A stretch of DNA of 64,000 bases from an uncultured Clostridium sp. Lineage in GTDB: Bacteria; Bacillota; Clostridia; TANB77; CAG-508. Shown one piece after another: positions 50,445 to 58,901 of this stretch. The notes below the pieces were generated by a model. The model was not told the origin of the DNA. It searched no databases and was given only the letters and a program-made list of their open reading frames with translations. The stretch is taken from contig CANBES010000004.1 of the NCBI GenBank assembly GCA_947367845.1, positions 1 to 64,000 on the forward strand, written 5' to 3'. The position numbers were made by a program, and so were the translations under genes. Position 1 is the stretch's first letter. Each line of letters begins with the position of its first letter.

Positions 50445-51431
50445 ATGGAAAAAATTAGAATTGGAATTTATGGTTATGGAAATTTAGGAAAGGGCGTAGA
50501 AATTGCAGTTAAAAGTAACCCAGATATGGAGCTTAAAGGTATTTTTACAAGACGTGAACCTGCAAGTTTAAAGACTATATACAGTGATTCGCCTGTTTAT
50601 AATGTTGTGGACGCTCCAAAAATGAAAAACGAAATTGATGTTATGATTTTGTGTGGTGGTTCTGCAACAGACCTACCTGTTCAAGGTCCAGAAGTTTGTT
50701 CAATGTTTAATACAGTTGATAGTTTTGACACACACGCAAAAGTTCCTGAATATTTTACTTCTATGGATGAAACTGCTAAAAAGGCTAATACATTAGCACT
50801 TATTTCTTGTGGTTGGGACCCAGGATTATTTTCTGTAAATCGTGCTTTATTTGAAGCTATTTTGCCTAATGGCGAAAACTATGTATTTTACGGAAGAGGC
50901 TTAAGCCAAGGGCATTCAGATGCTATAAGAAGATTAAGTGGTGTAAAAAACGCAGTCCAATATACTGTACCATATGACGAAGCTGTTAGAAAAGTAAGAA
51001 ATGGCGAAAATCCAGAATTTGCTTCTGTTCGCGAAGTTATGTGGAGAGAATGCTTTGTTGTTCTAGAAGACGGAGCTGACCCTGAAAAGGTTGAAAAAGA
51101 TATCAAAGAAATGCCAAATTACTTTGAGCCTTATAATACAGTTGTTCACTTTATTTTAGAAGCTGAACTTAAAGAAAATCATTTTGGTATGCCACATGGC
51201 GGATTTGTTTTAAGAAGTGGTAACACTAGCGAAAATGTAAATCAAGTTGCAGAATTCTCTTTAAAATTAGACTCTAACCCTGAATTTACTGCAAGTGTTT
51301 TGGTTGCTTATGCTCGTGCAATCGCTAAAATGAGAAAGCAAGGTACTACTGGTGCTGTTACTGTGCTTGATGTACCTATCGCATCACTTTCTAATAAATC
51401 AAGAGATGAATTACTTAAAAATATTTTATAA
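50445..51431 (+). CDS. ddh: Meso-diaminopimelate D-dehydrogenase
   Basis: 328 aa. N-terminal GIYGYGNLGKGVE binds NADP; CGGSATDLPVQGP, DSFDTHAKVPEY and the SCGWDPGLFS motif are diagnostic. It makes meso-diaminopimelate in one step from tetrahydrodipicolinate, bypassing the acylated route. A GAAAGGAT site precedes the ATG. It follows asd and faces dapB. Confidence 0.96.
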   Translation: MEKIRIGIYGYGNLGKGVEIAVKSNPDMELKGIFTRREPASLKTIYSDSPVYNVVDAPKMKNEIDVMILCGGSATDLPVQGPEVCSMFNTVDSFDTHAKVPEYFTSMDETAKKANTLALISCGWDPGLFSVNRALFEAILPNGENYVFYGRGLSQGHSDAIRRLSGVKNAVQYTVPYDEAVRKVRNGENPEFASVREVMWRECFVVLEDGADPEKVEKDIKEMPNYFEPYNTVVHFILEAELKENHFGMPHGGFVLRSGNTSENVNQVAEFSLKLDSNPEFTASVLVAYARAIAKMRKQGTTGAVTVLDVPIASLSNKSRDELLKNIL

Positions 51432-51437
51432 TATTTG

Positions 51438-51470
51438 AGGTGTTTTTTGGGACAGTCCCTAAAAACACCT
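51438..51470. repeat. GGTGTTTTT-type palindromic element between ddh and dapB
   Basis: AGGTGTTTTTTGGGAC faces GTCCCTAAAAACACCT. It lies between two converging genes and could terminate both transcripts. Confidence 0.88.
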
Positions 51471-51483
51471 TTTAAAACTTTTT

Positions 51484-52233
51484 TTATTTCACTAAATCTT
51501 TCATATCATATAATCCTGATTGTTGAGCCACAATAAACTTAGCAGCATCAATTGCCCCTTTTGCAAAAACTTGTCTAGAATATGATGTATGTTTAATTTC
51601 CAAAGTTTCGTTTTCTCCAAAAAACTTAACTTCATGCTCTCCTACAACATTTCCACCCCTGATAGAAGAAAATCCAATTTCATTTTTATTTCTCTTTTCT
51701 CTTTTTTGCATTCTATCAAAAGCATAATCTTTCTTATTCTCTAGCACTTCATTAATCGCATCAGCTAAAAGAATTGCAGTTCCACTTGGACTATCAACTT
51801 TTCTATTGTGATGTGTCTCTACTATTTCAATATCTGCATCTGTTAACACTTCTGCAACTTTTTGTATTAAACTTGCCATCAAATTTATATCTAATGACAT
51901 ATTACTACTTCTGAAAATAGGAATTTCTTTTGATAATTCTTCTATCTCTTTTAACTGCTCCTTACTAAATCCAGTTGTTGCAATAACTATTGGCGTCTTG
52001 TTCTTTTTAGCATATTTTAAAACTTCAAATGTAGCTACTGGTACAGAAAAGTCGATAATTACATCTACTTTCTCTTTTATACTGTCAATTGAATTATATA
52101 CTGGAAACTCATTTTCGTTTGTTTCTTCTCTGTCAAATCCGCAAGCAATTTCAATTTCATCTGTTTTGCTTATGGCATCTATTACTTCGTTTCCCATCTT
52201 GCCATTAGCACCATTTAATAATACTTTTATCAT
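51484..52233 (-). CDS. dapB: 4-hydroxy-tetrahydrodipicolinate reductase
   Basis: 249 aa. The N-terminal VLLNGANGKMG and the catalytic ETHHNRKVDSPSGTA motif identify DapB, which reduces the DapA product. GGAGAAG precedes the ATG. dapA and lysC lie upstream on the same strand, so the minus-strand order lysC, dapA, dapB feeds ddh on the other strand. Confidence 0.97.
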   Translation of the reverse strand: MIKVLLNGANGKMGNEVIDAISKTDEIEIACGFDREETNENEFPVYNSIDSIKEKVDVIIDFSVPVATFEVLKYAKKNKTPIVIATTGFSKEQLKEIEELSKEIPIFRSSNMSLDINLMASLIQKVAEVLTDADIEIVETHHNRKVDSPSGTAILLADAINEVLENKKDYAFDRMQKREKRNKNEIGFSSIRGGNVVGEHEVKFFGENETLEIKHTSYSRQVFAKGAIDAAKFIVAQQSGLYDMKDLVK

Positions 52234-52252
52234 AATAATCTTCTCCTTCTCG

Positions 52253-52312
52253 TGCCACTGGGGACGGACCTTCTTGGCAGGAACCTGCCAAGAAGGTCCG
52301 TCCCCAGTGGCA
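52253..52312. repeat. Inverted pair of TGCCA-type elements between dapA and dapB
   Basis: 52253-52281 and 52284-52312 are near-perfect reverse complements separated by two bases, giving a stem of almost 30 pairs in the dapA-dapB transcript. A decayed third unit follows. Confidence 0.9.
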
Positions 52313-52327
52313 TGTCACCTGTGGCAA

Positions 52328-53212
52328 TTAAATTAACTTATGTTTTTTCATAACTTGTTTAAGTTTTTCTTTATTCGCATCAGATAGCTCTATTAAAGGC
52401 ATTCTTGGTTTTCCAAAGTTATACCCCATTAGGTTTAATGCATATTTTGCAGGAATTGGATTAACTTCTGAGAATAATGCATCACATAAATCAATAACTT
52501 CTAATTGCATTTTTACTGCTTCGCAAGTATTACCTTCAAAATATTTGTAGCACATTTCATGTGTGTATTTTGGCATAATGTTTGATAACACTGATATTAC
52601 ACCCTTTCCACCTAGTGAAAGTACTGGTATTATTTGGTCATCATTTCCTGAATAAATTGATAAGTTATCTCCGCATAAACTTGCTATTTTTGCTACTTGT
52701 GATATATTTCCGCTTGCTTCTTTTATTGCAACAATATTTGGAATTTTTGCTAATTCTTTGCAAGTTTCAGGTGCAATGTTTACTCCTGTTCTGCTAGGTA
52801 CACTGTACATTATTATTGGTAGTTTGACTTCGCTTGCAATTGCTGTGTAATGCATGATTAATCCTTTTTGTGTTGTTTTGTTATAATATGGTGTTACTAC
52901 TAAAAGGGCATCTGCTCCCGCTTCTTCAGCAAATTTTGACATTTCTATTGCTGATTTTGTGTTATTGCTTCCTGTTCCTACTACTACTTTTGTTCTTTTA
53001 GCTATTTTGTCAATTGCATATTTGATAGTTTCTTTCTTTTCTTGTTCAGTCATTGTGGCAGATTCTCCTGTTGTTCCACATACTATTATTGCATCTACGT
53101 TATTTTCTATTTGATTTTCTATTAGCTTTCCAAATTCTTCAAAGTTCACTCCATCTTCTGTAAACGGTGTTACTATGGCTGTTCCACAACCTTTAAATAT
53201 TATTTCTTTCAT
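52328..53212 (-). CDS. dapA: 4-hydroxy-tetrahydrodipicolinate synthase
   Basis: 294 aa. TIM-barrel aldolase: GTTGESATM, the Tyr of YYNKTTQKG, YSVPSRTGVN and the Schiff-base Lys in IVAIKEASGN. It condenses pyruvate with aspartate semialdehyde. GGAGTG precedes the ATG. A long hairpin formed by palindromic elements lies between its stop and dapB. Confidence 0.97.
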   Translation of the reverse strand: MKEIIFKGCGTAIVTPFTEDGVNFEEFGKLIENQIENNVDAIIVCGTTGESATMTEQEKKETIKYAIDKIAKRTKVVVGTGSNNTKSAIEMSKFAEEAGADALLVVTPYYNKTTQKGLIMHYTAIASEVKLPIIMYSVPSRTGVNIAPETCKELAKIPNIVAIKEASGNISQVAKIASLCGDNLSIYSGNDDQIIPVLSLGGKGVISVLSNIMPKYTHEMCYKYFEGNTCEAVKMQLEVIDLCDALFSEVNPIPAKYALNLMGYNFGKPRMPLIELSDANKEKLKQVMKKHKLI

Positions 53213-53269
53213 TTTGATACACTCCTTTTTATTTATCTTTCAATAATTACGTTTTCTTGGTTTTTCAAA

Positions 53270-54448
53270 TTATTTAATCAATTTCTTATGCAATTCTTCC
53301 ATAATACAATTATTAATATCACTATTTACTAAAACCTCAATTTTAGCTTGTGTCAAATTCATATCTTCAATTTCAAGTTGATATTTCTTTAAAATATCAA
53401 TTACTTGATTTAACACTATATTATCTTGAGTAATTCCATATCCTACGATTGTCAATTTTATAATATTCTTCTGTTTTGTATTATAGTCAGAATATTCATT
53501 TTCCAGTATCTTGTGTATCTTATTTTGTTCCGCTTTTTGAATTCTAAGACTTATTGTATTGTTGTCTTTCTTTTTATAATTCTCTAAAATCACATTTTGA
53601 TTTAATAGAGTCTTATATATGTTTAAAGGCTCTTGATTAGGTATTCCATTTTCTTTTCTCATTTCGATTTCTATTAGCTTATCATTTTTGACAATGCTTT
53701 TTACTTCTGCATTTTCAATTGCTTGACATACCTTTGTTTCACCTGTTTCTGCAAATGTTGATTTTGCTATAATGTCGCAATCAAATTTCTTTCCTATCTG
53801 TATACATCTATTATGTAATACTTTTGCACCTGCATCTGCAATTTCTTGCATTTCGTCAAATGATATTTCGTCTAATCTTTTTGCTACTGTTATCATGTTG
53901 GGGTCTGCTGAGTAAATTCCGTCTACATCTGAAAATATGTAACATCTATCAGCTTTCAAAGCCGCTTGCAATGCTACTGCTGTTGTGTCTGAACCACCTC
54001 TTCCTAGTGTTGTTATATCTTGTGTTTCGTCAAGCCCTTGGAATCCAGCTATTATTACCACATTTCCTTGTGACAATTCTTTTTCAATTCTTGTTGTGTT
54101 AATTTCTTCAATTTTTGCACTTCTGTGTACATTACTCGTTCTAATGCCTGCTTGCCATCCTGTTAGAGATACAGCTTTTTGTCCTTTTCTATTTAGTAAT
54201 ATACTTAATTTTGCTGCTGTTGTTTGCTCTCCAGTAGATAACAGCATATCTATTTCTCTTTCTTGTGGTATTGCTGATAACTCTTGAGCTTCTTTTATTA
54301 GTCTATCTGTTGTTTTTCCTTGTGCCGATACTACAGCTACCACATTTTTTGCTTGATTTTTCAAGCTTATTATTTTTTCTGCGACAATGTTTAATCGTAT
54401 ATTGTCTGCTACAGAACTCCCTCCAAATTTTAATATTATTGTTTCCAT
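53270..54448 (-). CDS. lysC: Aspartokinase
   Basis: 392 aa. The start METIILKFGGSSVADN and the LGRGGSDTTAVAL and SDVDGIYSADP motifs are those of aspartokinase; two ACT-like regulatory segments occupy the C-terminal third. It is the first step to lysine and threonine. I chose the ATG at 54448; the upstream GTG at 54457 lies inside the AAGGTG site. I see no lysine riboswitch upstream. Confidence 0.96.
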   Translation of the reverse strand: METIILKFGGSSVADNIRLNIVAEKIISLKNQAKNVVAVVSAQGKTTDRLIKEAQELSAIPQEREIDMLLSTGEQTTAAKLSILLNRKGQKAVSLTGWQAGIRTSNVHRSAKIEEINTTRIEKELSQGNVVIIAGFQGLDETQDITTLGRGGSDTTAVALQAALKADRCYIFSDVDGIYSADPNMITVAKRLDEISFDEMQEIADAGAKVLHNRCIQIGKKFDCDIIAKSTFAETGETKVCQAIENAEVKSIVKNDKLIEIEMRKENGIPNQEPLNIYKTLLNQNVILENYKKKDNNTISLRIQKAEQNKIHKILENEYSDYNTKQKNIIKLTIVGYGITQDNIVLNQVIDILKKYQLEIEDMNLTQAKIEVLVNSDINNCIMEELHKKLIK

Positions 54449-54558
54449 TTTGGTCACACCTTTTAATTTTGCAAACTTCGTCTAATTATAAACGATGCTA
54501 TTTTTATATTTGATATTATATTATATTTTTCCAATTCTTTCAAGTGTTCAGATTTAAA

Positions 54559-54622
54559 AAAACTTTTTGGGACAGGACAAAAAAGTCTAAACACAGAGCT
54601 TTTTTGTCCTGTCCCAAAAAAT
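54559..54622. repeat. Inverted AAACTTTTT-type palindromic pair
   Basis: AAACTTTTTGGGACAGGAC faces GTCCTGTCCCAAAAA around a 30-base centre. It lies between the lysC and spo0E-like genes. Confidence 0.82.
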
Positions 54623-54630
54623 CATAAAAA

Positions 54631-54816
54631 TCATTTACCTTGTTTTGAAATATCTGGATGTTTTTTAGGACTGTCCCCAAAAACACCCTTTTTATAATAT
54701 TCGGCTATTAATTCATCCAATTCAACACTCAATTTATATGTAACACTATAATCGTCGCCCTGCTCTATGCTTTTATTTAATTTATCTCTTAATTTACAAA
54801 TTTCATCATTTAACAT
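54631..54816 (-). CDS. Spo0E-like aspartyl-phosphate phosphatase with repeat-derived tail
   Basis: 61 aa. Two helices with LRDKLNKSIEQG and the signature LSVELDELIAEYY (canonical SQELD reads SVELD here) match Spo0E, which dephosphorylates Spo0A-phosphate and delays sporulation. Residues about 43-53 come from a palindromic element (VFGDSPKKH) and the tail continues to residue 61. AAAGGAGAG precedes the ATG. spo0A itself is at 20.5-21.4 kb. Confidence 0.8.
   Translation of the reverse strand: MLNDEICKLRDKLNKSIEQGDDYSVTYKLSVELDELIAEYYKKGVFGDSPKKHPDISKQGK
54657..54690. repeat. GGTG/GATG-type palindromic element inside the spo0E-like gene
   Basis: GGATGTTTTTTAGGAC faces GTCCCCAAAAACACCC. It encodes part of the C-terminus without a stop. 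Confidence 0.85.
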
Positions 54817-54955
54817 TTTTATCTCTCCTTTTTTGTTGGTTATCTTTTGTATATTTATAAATTAACACATAATTCCCCTGTAGTCAAGTATTTTCAAGGG
54901 TTTTTAGCAACTTTCGTGCGTGTTTATTCGACGTTTTTCGACATATAAAAACAGT

Positions 54956-54998
54956 AAAAAACGGTATTGTTTTCTTTTCAAAACTTTTACCGTTTTTA
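54956..54998. terminator. Intrinsic terminator next to the M16 gene
   Basis: AAAAAACGGTA (54956-54966) pairs with TACCGTTTTT (54988-54997). It lies about 40 bases past the M16 stop. Confidence 0.75.
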
Positions 54999-55035
54999 TT
55001 ACATTTTTTATAAAATCATTTTTATACATTTTATT

Positions 55036-56322
55036 TTAATTTTTCACAATAGAAATCACCATTTTATCTTCTTTAAAAACAAAATTTAACACTTGGTTCA
55101 AATATTCTACATTTACACTGTCAATTTCTTCTAAATAGTCAAAACTGTTTATGCCTTTAAAATAATCTGATAAGAACATTCTTGCAATATCTTGAACATC
55201 ATTGTATTCTTTTATATATCTGCCATAAATTGTCTTTCTTATTCTATTAAAGTCGCTTTCATTTATACCATTTTGTTTGAATTTTCTTACTTCTTGTTTA
55301 AACCTTTCATATAATTTTTCTGGTTCTTGCGATTGCCCTGTAATTAGAACATGTGCATAATTTTTTCCAAATTCATAGTCTAAACTTGGTGCTCCAAATA
55401 GAATTCCTTCTTTGTATAGTTCCTTGTATAATTCTGAACTTCTTCCAAATAGTAGTGTTAGCAGTATTTCCATTGCTATACATTTTCTTACTATTTCATT
55501 TTTGCTTTCCATTGCATTTGTTTCTTGTACTTCCTTAATTCCTATTGTATAAAGTGGTTGGCTCACTTCTAATTTTTGTTCTATCTTTTCTTGCACAATG
55601 ATTTCAGGCTCTTCTGGATAAATTCTTTTTATACTTGCAGAACTTTTTTTATCTACTAGTCTTTTTTTGATTTCCTCTAAAATTTCTTCTGGTTTAAAAT
55701 CCCCTGCAACTACCAATGCCATATTTGCCGGATTATAAAATGTGTTATAACATTTGTATAGAATGTCTTTATCTATTTTACTTATTGTCTCTATCGTTCC
55801 TGTTATATCTATTTTTATTGGATTATTATGATACATTGCTTGCATTGTGTTCAAATATACTCGCCAATCTGGATAATCATCATACATCATTATTTCTTGA
55901 CCTATTATCCCTTTTTCTTTTTCCACATTTTCGTCAGTGAAATATGGATGTTGTACATAATCCATAAATTCATCTAATGCTTCATAGAAGTTGTCTGTAC
56001 ACTCATATAAATATGCTGTGTGGTCATTTGTTGTGTATGCATTTGCATTTACTCCCAGCGCTGTTAGTGTGTCTAAGCTGTTTGTCCCATTTTCTTGTTC
56101 AAATAATTTATGCTCTAAGAAATGCGCTACACCATTTGGAACTTTTGTAACTTGCTCTTCTCCAGGTACTACGAATTCACTATCATTTGAACCATAATTT
56201 GTTCCCCAAATGATATACTTCTTTTGAATTCCTGTTTTAGGTATAATCATTACTGTTAAGCCATTTTCTAGCTTTTCAGTATATAATTTTTCTTTGACTT
56301 TTAAATTTTCAATAACTTGCAT
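55036..56322 (-). CDS. M16 family zinc peptidase, catalytic partner (YmfH-like)
   Basis: 428 aa. The inverted zinc motif HFLEH (about 66-70) and the downstream Glu region mark an active M16 peptidase half; an inactive half is encoded directly upstream. Such pairs form a clamshell that degrades peptides. The ATG at 56322 has no close ribosome binding site (GGAGAG is about 45 bases away), so it may be translated after its neighbour. Confidence 0.92.
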   Translation of the reverse strand: MQVIENLKVKEKLYTEKLENGLTVMIIPKTGIQKKYIIWGTNYGSNDSEFVVPGEEQVTKVPNGVAHFLEHKLFEQENGTNSLDTLTALGVNANAYTTNDHTAYLYECTDNFYEALDEFMDYVQHPYFTDENVEKEKGIIGQEIMMYDDYPDWRVYLNTMQAMYHNNPIKIDITGTIETISKIDKDILYKCYNTFYNPANMALVVAGDFKPEEILEEIKKRLVDKKSSASIKRIYPEEPEIIVQEKIEQKLEVSQPLYTIGIKEVQETNAMESKNEIVRKCIAMEILLTLLFGRSSELYKELYKEGILFGAPSLDYEFGKNYAHVLITGQSQEPEKLYERFKQEVRKFKQNGINESDFNRIRKTIYGRYIKEYNDVQDIARMFLSDYFKGINSFDYLEEIDSVNVEYLNQVLNFVFKEDKMVISIVKN

Positions 56323-56376
56323 ATTTTCTATATAGCAGTTTCGCTTTAGCTTTACCGCTATAATCTCTCCTTTCTT

Positions 56377-57645
56377 TTAGTCTCTTAAAAAATAAATTGT
56401 ATTTATATTTACTTTATTTGCAACGTCAACAACTCCTTGTTTCGTTACGTTTTGGATTTTTTCGCTATATTGTTCCAAAGTAATTTTAGCTTTTGTTAGC
56501 TCTTGCCCAAAATAATACATTATTTGAGTATCTTGCTCATCATATATTGTCTTTATACTTGCTATAACACCTTGTTTGCTATTTTCTAGCTCTTCATCTG
56601 TAAAGTCTCCTTTTTTCATATCTTCAATTTGCTGTCTAATCAATTCTAATGCTTTTTCATAGTTTGAAATTTCTATGCCACAATTTACAAATATGTTGTT
56701 TTTATACCTTAAATAACTTGAACTTGCAACATATGCCAAGTGTGCCTTCTCCCTTACATTTTGGAACATTTTCGAATTGGCATCTCCACCTAATAAACTA
56801 TTGTAAATAAGTGTTGTATATTTTTGTTCCTCATCATCTAACTTAACATCTAGACCTAAAATCAGCTTTCCTTGAGTTACATCCATAGATTGTGTAACTA
56901 CGTTCTCTTGTTTATTATTTTTAGCTTCAATCTTTGGCACAACATAATCTGGCTCTCTTTCTTGTAAATTTTGAATGTTCTCATTTTGCTCTATTGTAGT
57001 TTTAGTATCGCCATTTATAATCCCAGAAACAAATATATCGATTTTGCAAGTATTTATTAATTGTTTATAGTAATTATATAGGTCCACTGCATTTATTTGC
57101 TCTAAATCCTCTTTATATCCAAATTTATATAATCCAAATGGCATGTCCTTATACATCTCTTCAATGCATCTATCAACAGCAAACCTTGCCTTATTATCTA
57201 TCTTGCCATCAATTCTCTGTTTTATATTATTCTTCTCTTGCTCAAGATACTCTTGCTTAAAACCACCATTTTCTGTATAGGGATCAAAAGCTATTTCAAG
57301 TATCTTCTCAATACTAGTTTTCAACAACTCTTCCCCTTTTTGTGGAAGAAAATTATCATTTATAGTCTCGACATAAAATTTGATAACTTGATTATCTCCT
57401 GTCTTATCCAAACCACAATCAAAACTAGCACCATACATCTCTTCCATTTGCTTACTTATAGCTTCTTGTGTATTCATAGTTTTACTTCCACGTCTCAACA
57501 ATGTTGATATCAATGCATTTTTAGTCACATTTTCCCTAGTTAATTTAGTTGTTAAAAACACCGCTATCAAATTCGTTTTAAACTTATCTGTTTTAATTGT
57601 ATGCAATCTTATTCCCTTTTTTAACTCTTGCACATTATATTGCAT
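56377..57645 (-). CDS. M16 family peptidase, non-catalytic partner (YmfF-like)
   Basis: 422 aa. M16 fold, but the HxxEH zinc site is missing (LISTLLRRGSKTMN at the corresponding place), as usual for this partner. The C-terminal half has the SLLGGDANSKMFQNVRE loop. It probably pairs with the product of the next gene. The ATG at 57645 follows AAGGAAGGA. Confidence 0.9.
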   Translation of the reverse strand: MQYNVQELKKGIRLHTIKTDKFKTNLIAVFLTTKLTRENVTKNALISTLLRRGSKTMNTQEAISKQMEEMYGASFDCGLDKTGDNQVIKFYVETINDNFLPQKGEELLKTSIEKILEIAFDPYTENGGFKQEYLEQEKNNIKQRIDGKIDNKARFAVDRCIEEMYKDMPFGLYKFGYKEDLEQINAVDLYNYYKQLINTCKIDIFVSGIINGDTKTTIEQNENIQNLQEREPDYVVPKIEAKNNKQENVVTQSMDVTQGKLILGLDVKLDDEEQKYTTLIYNSLLGGDANSKMFQNVREKAHLAYVASSSYLRYKNNIFVNCGIEISNYEKALELIRQQIEDMKKGDFTDEELENSKQGVIASIKTIYDEQDTQIMYYFGQELTKAKITLEQYSEKIQNVTKQGVVDVANKVNINTIYFLRD

Positions 57646-57707
57646 TCTTATCCTTCCTTTCCTCACTTTTCCATAGTATTTCCAATTTTCCCGATTTTAT
57701 GCTATCC

Positions 57708-57800
57708 TGCCACTGGGGACGGACCTTCTTGGCAGATTCCTGCCATTGGGGACGGTCCTTCTTGGCAGATTCCTGCCAAAAAGGTCCGTCCCTGTTGGCA
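57708..57800. repeat. Three TGCCA-type palindromic elements upstream of the M16 genes
   Basis: Two units in one orientation (57708-57734, 57741-57767) and one facing them (57774-57800), 27 bases each with six-base spacers. The outer bases GCTA and TAGC also pair. Confidence 0.92.
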
Positions 57801-57875
57801 TAGCATAAAGACATAAAAATTGGAAGTCTAAGTGGCATACTTCTCCCCCTTTTACTTCCAATTTATATGTTTTTT

Positions 57876-58049
57876 CTAGTTAAATTTTCTTTTTCTTGCT
57901 GCTTCTGATTTTTTCTTTCTCCTTACACTAGGTTTTTCATAATGCTCTCTTTTACGAACTTCTTGTAGAACTCCGTTTCTTGCACATTGTCTTTTAAATC
58001 TTTTTAAAGCATCTTCTATATTACCATTATTAACTTTTATTTCTGACAT
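57876..58049 (-). CDS. rpsU: 30S ribosomal protein S21
   Basis: 57 aa. [20 protein letters not shown] and the basic tail [14 protein letters not shown] are characteristic. GGAGGGG precedes the ATG at 58049. The J-domain protein gene is upstream. Confidence 0.96.
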   Translation of the reverse strand: MSEIKVNNGNIEDALKRFKRQCARNGVLQEVRKREHYEKPSVRRKKKSEAARKRKFN

Positions 58050-58150
58050 TTTATTCCCCTCCTTCCGGCTCATACAAATATGTATGTGGGATTACCCTTA
58101 TAACAGTCTATATTATACATTAACTTGGCATAACTTGTCAATAGTAAATT

Positions 58151-58711
58151 TTAAAATGGTATTAAACTTCTTATAAAACCACGTGTTGCAGGAATAAACC
58201 ATAGTATAACACCTAATACTATAATGATAACTGCTGTTAATCCTGCCGCAATGTAGTCTTCTCGTTTTATATTTCTAATATCAAATTTTTCTCTATTTCT
58301 TCTTCTAAAAAGATTTTTTACTATATTAACAATAGCCCCAAAGCTGCCCACTGCTGGCATTTGTTGTTCTTCTTGTGCTTCTTCCTGTATTACGTTTTGT
58401 TTTACTTGTCGTCTTGCTTTTTGTCTTACTTCACGTTGTTGCTTTGGCTTTATAACTTTCGCTTGTACATAGGCTTCTGTTTTACTTGTTTGTTCCCTTT
58501 CCAATTCTGCATTGTATTGCTCTCTTAAAAAACTATCTGTTAATATTTTGTATGCTTCACTTATGTCTCTTAATTTGTTTTCCGCTTCTGCTCTTTCTTC
58601 ACCAATGTATTGGTCTGGTTGATATTTCTTTTGTAATAGTTTATATGCGTTTTCTATTATTTCATTTGAAGCTTTTGGGCTTACTTCTAATATTTCATAA
58701 TAATTTTTCAT
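58151..58711 (-). CDS. Membrane-anchored J-domain-like protein
   Basis: 186 aa. Residues 1-70 match a J domain (NYYEILEVSPKASNEIIENAY, ISEAYKIL), but the catalytic HPD is QPD (residues 31-33, KYQPDQY). It may therefore not stimulate a DnaK ATPase. A basic central part is followed by a C-terminal membrane segment (about 155-175). It is likely in one transcript with rpsU. Exact function is unknown. Confidence 0.8.
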   Translation of the reverse strand: MKNYYEILEVSPKASNEIIENAYKLLQKKYQPDQYIGEERAEAENKLRDISEAYKILTDSFLREQYNAELEREQTSKTEAYVQAKVIKPKQQREVRQKARRQVKQNVIQEEAQEEQQMPAVGSFGAIVNIVKNLFRRRNREKFDIRNIKREDYIAAGLTAVIIIVLGVILWFIPATRGFIRSLIPF

Positions 58712-58784
58712 GTTTTACCTCTTAATTAAATATCTCTTTTGTTTCCTCTTTTATTTTATATCAAAAAGACAAGAATATCAATAG

Positions 58785-58901
58785 GACAGGGTTAAAAGTC
58801 TAAACTTTTTTCCCCTGTCCCAAGATGTCTGCGAACGAAACTTTTTTGATCCGCTCCCAAAAGTTTAAGTGATGTTTTTTTGCTCCGTCCCCAAAAACAT
58901 T
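58785..58901. repeat. Three palindromic elements after ftsH
   Basis: 58785-58820 has GGACAGGG facing CCCCTGTCC; 58837-58866 is an AAACTTTTTTGATC/CCCAAAAGTTT element; 58869-58901 is a GATGTTTTTTTGCTC/GGGG-type element whose end touches the ftsH stop codon (58900-58902). Confidence 0.8.

Noticed and set aside
54449-54630. Lysine riboswitch upstream of lysC
   Set aside because: The gap is only about 180 bases, mostly palindromic elements and AT-rich sequence; no conserved L-box motifs seen.
57597-57838. Small open frames running through the repeat cluster in both directions
   Set aside because: They stay open because the elements have no stops; none has a good start with a ribosome binding site or a recognisable protein.
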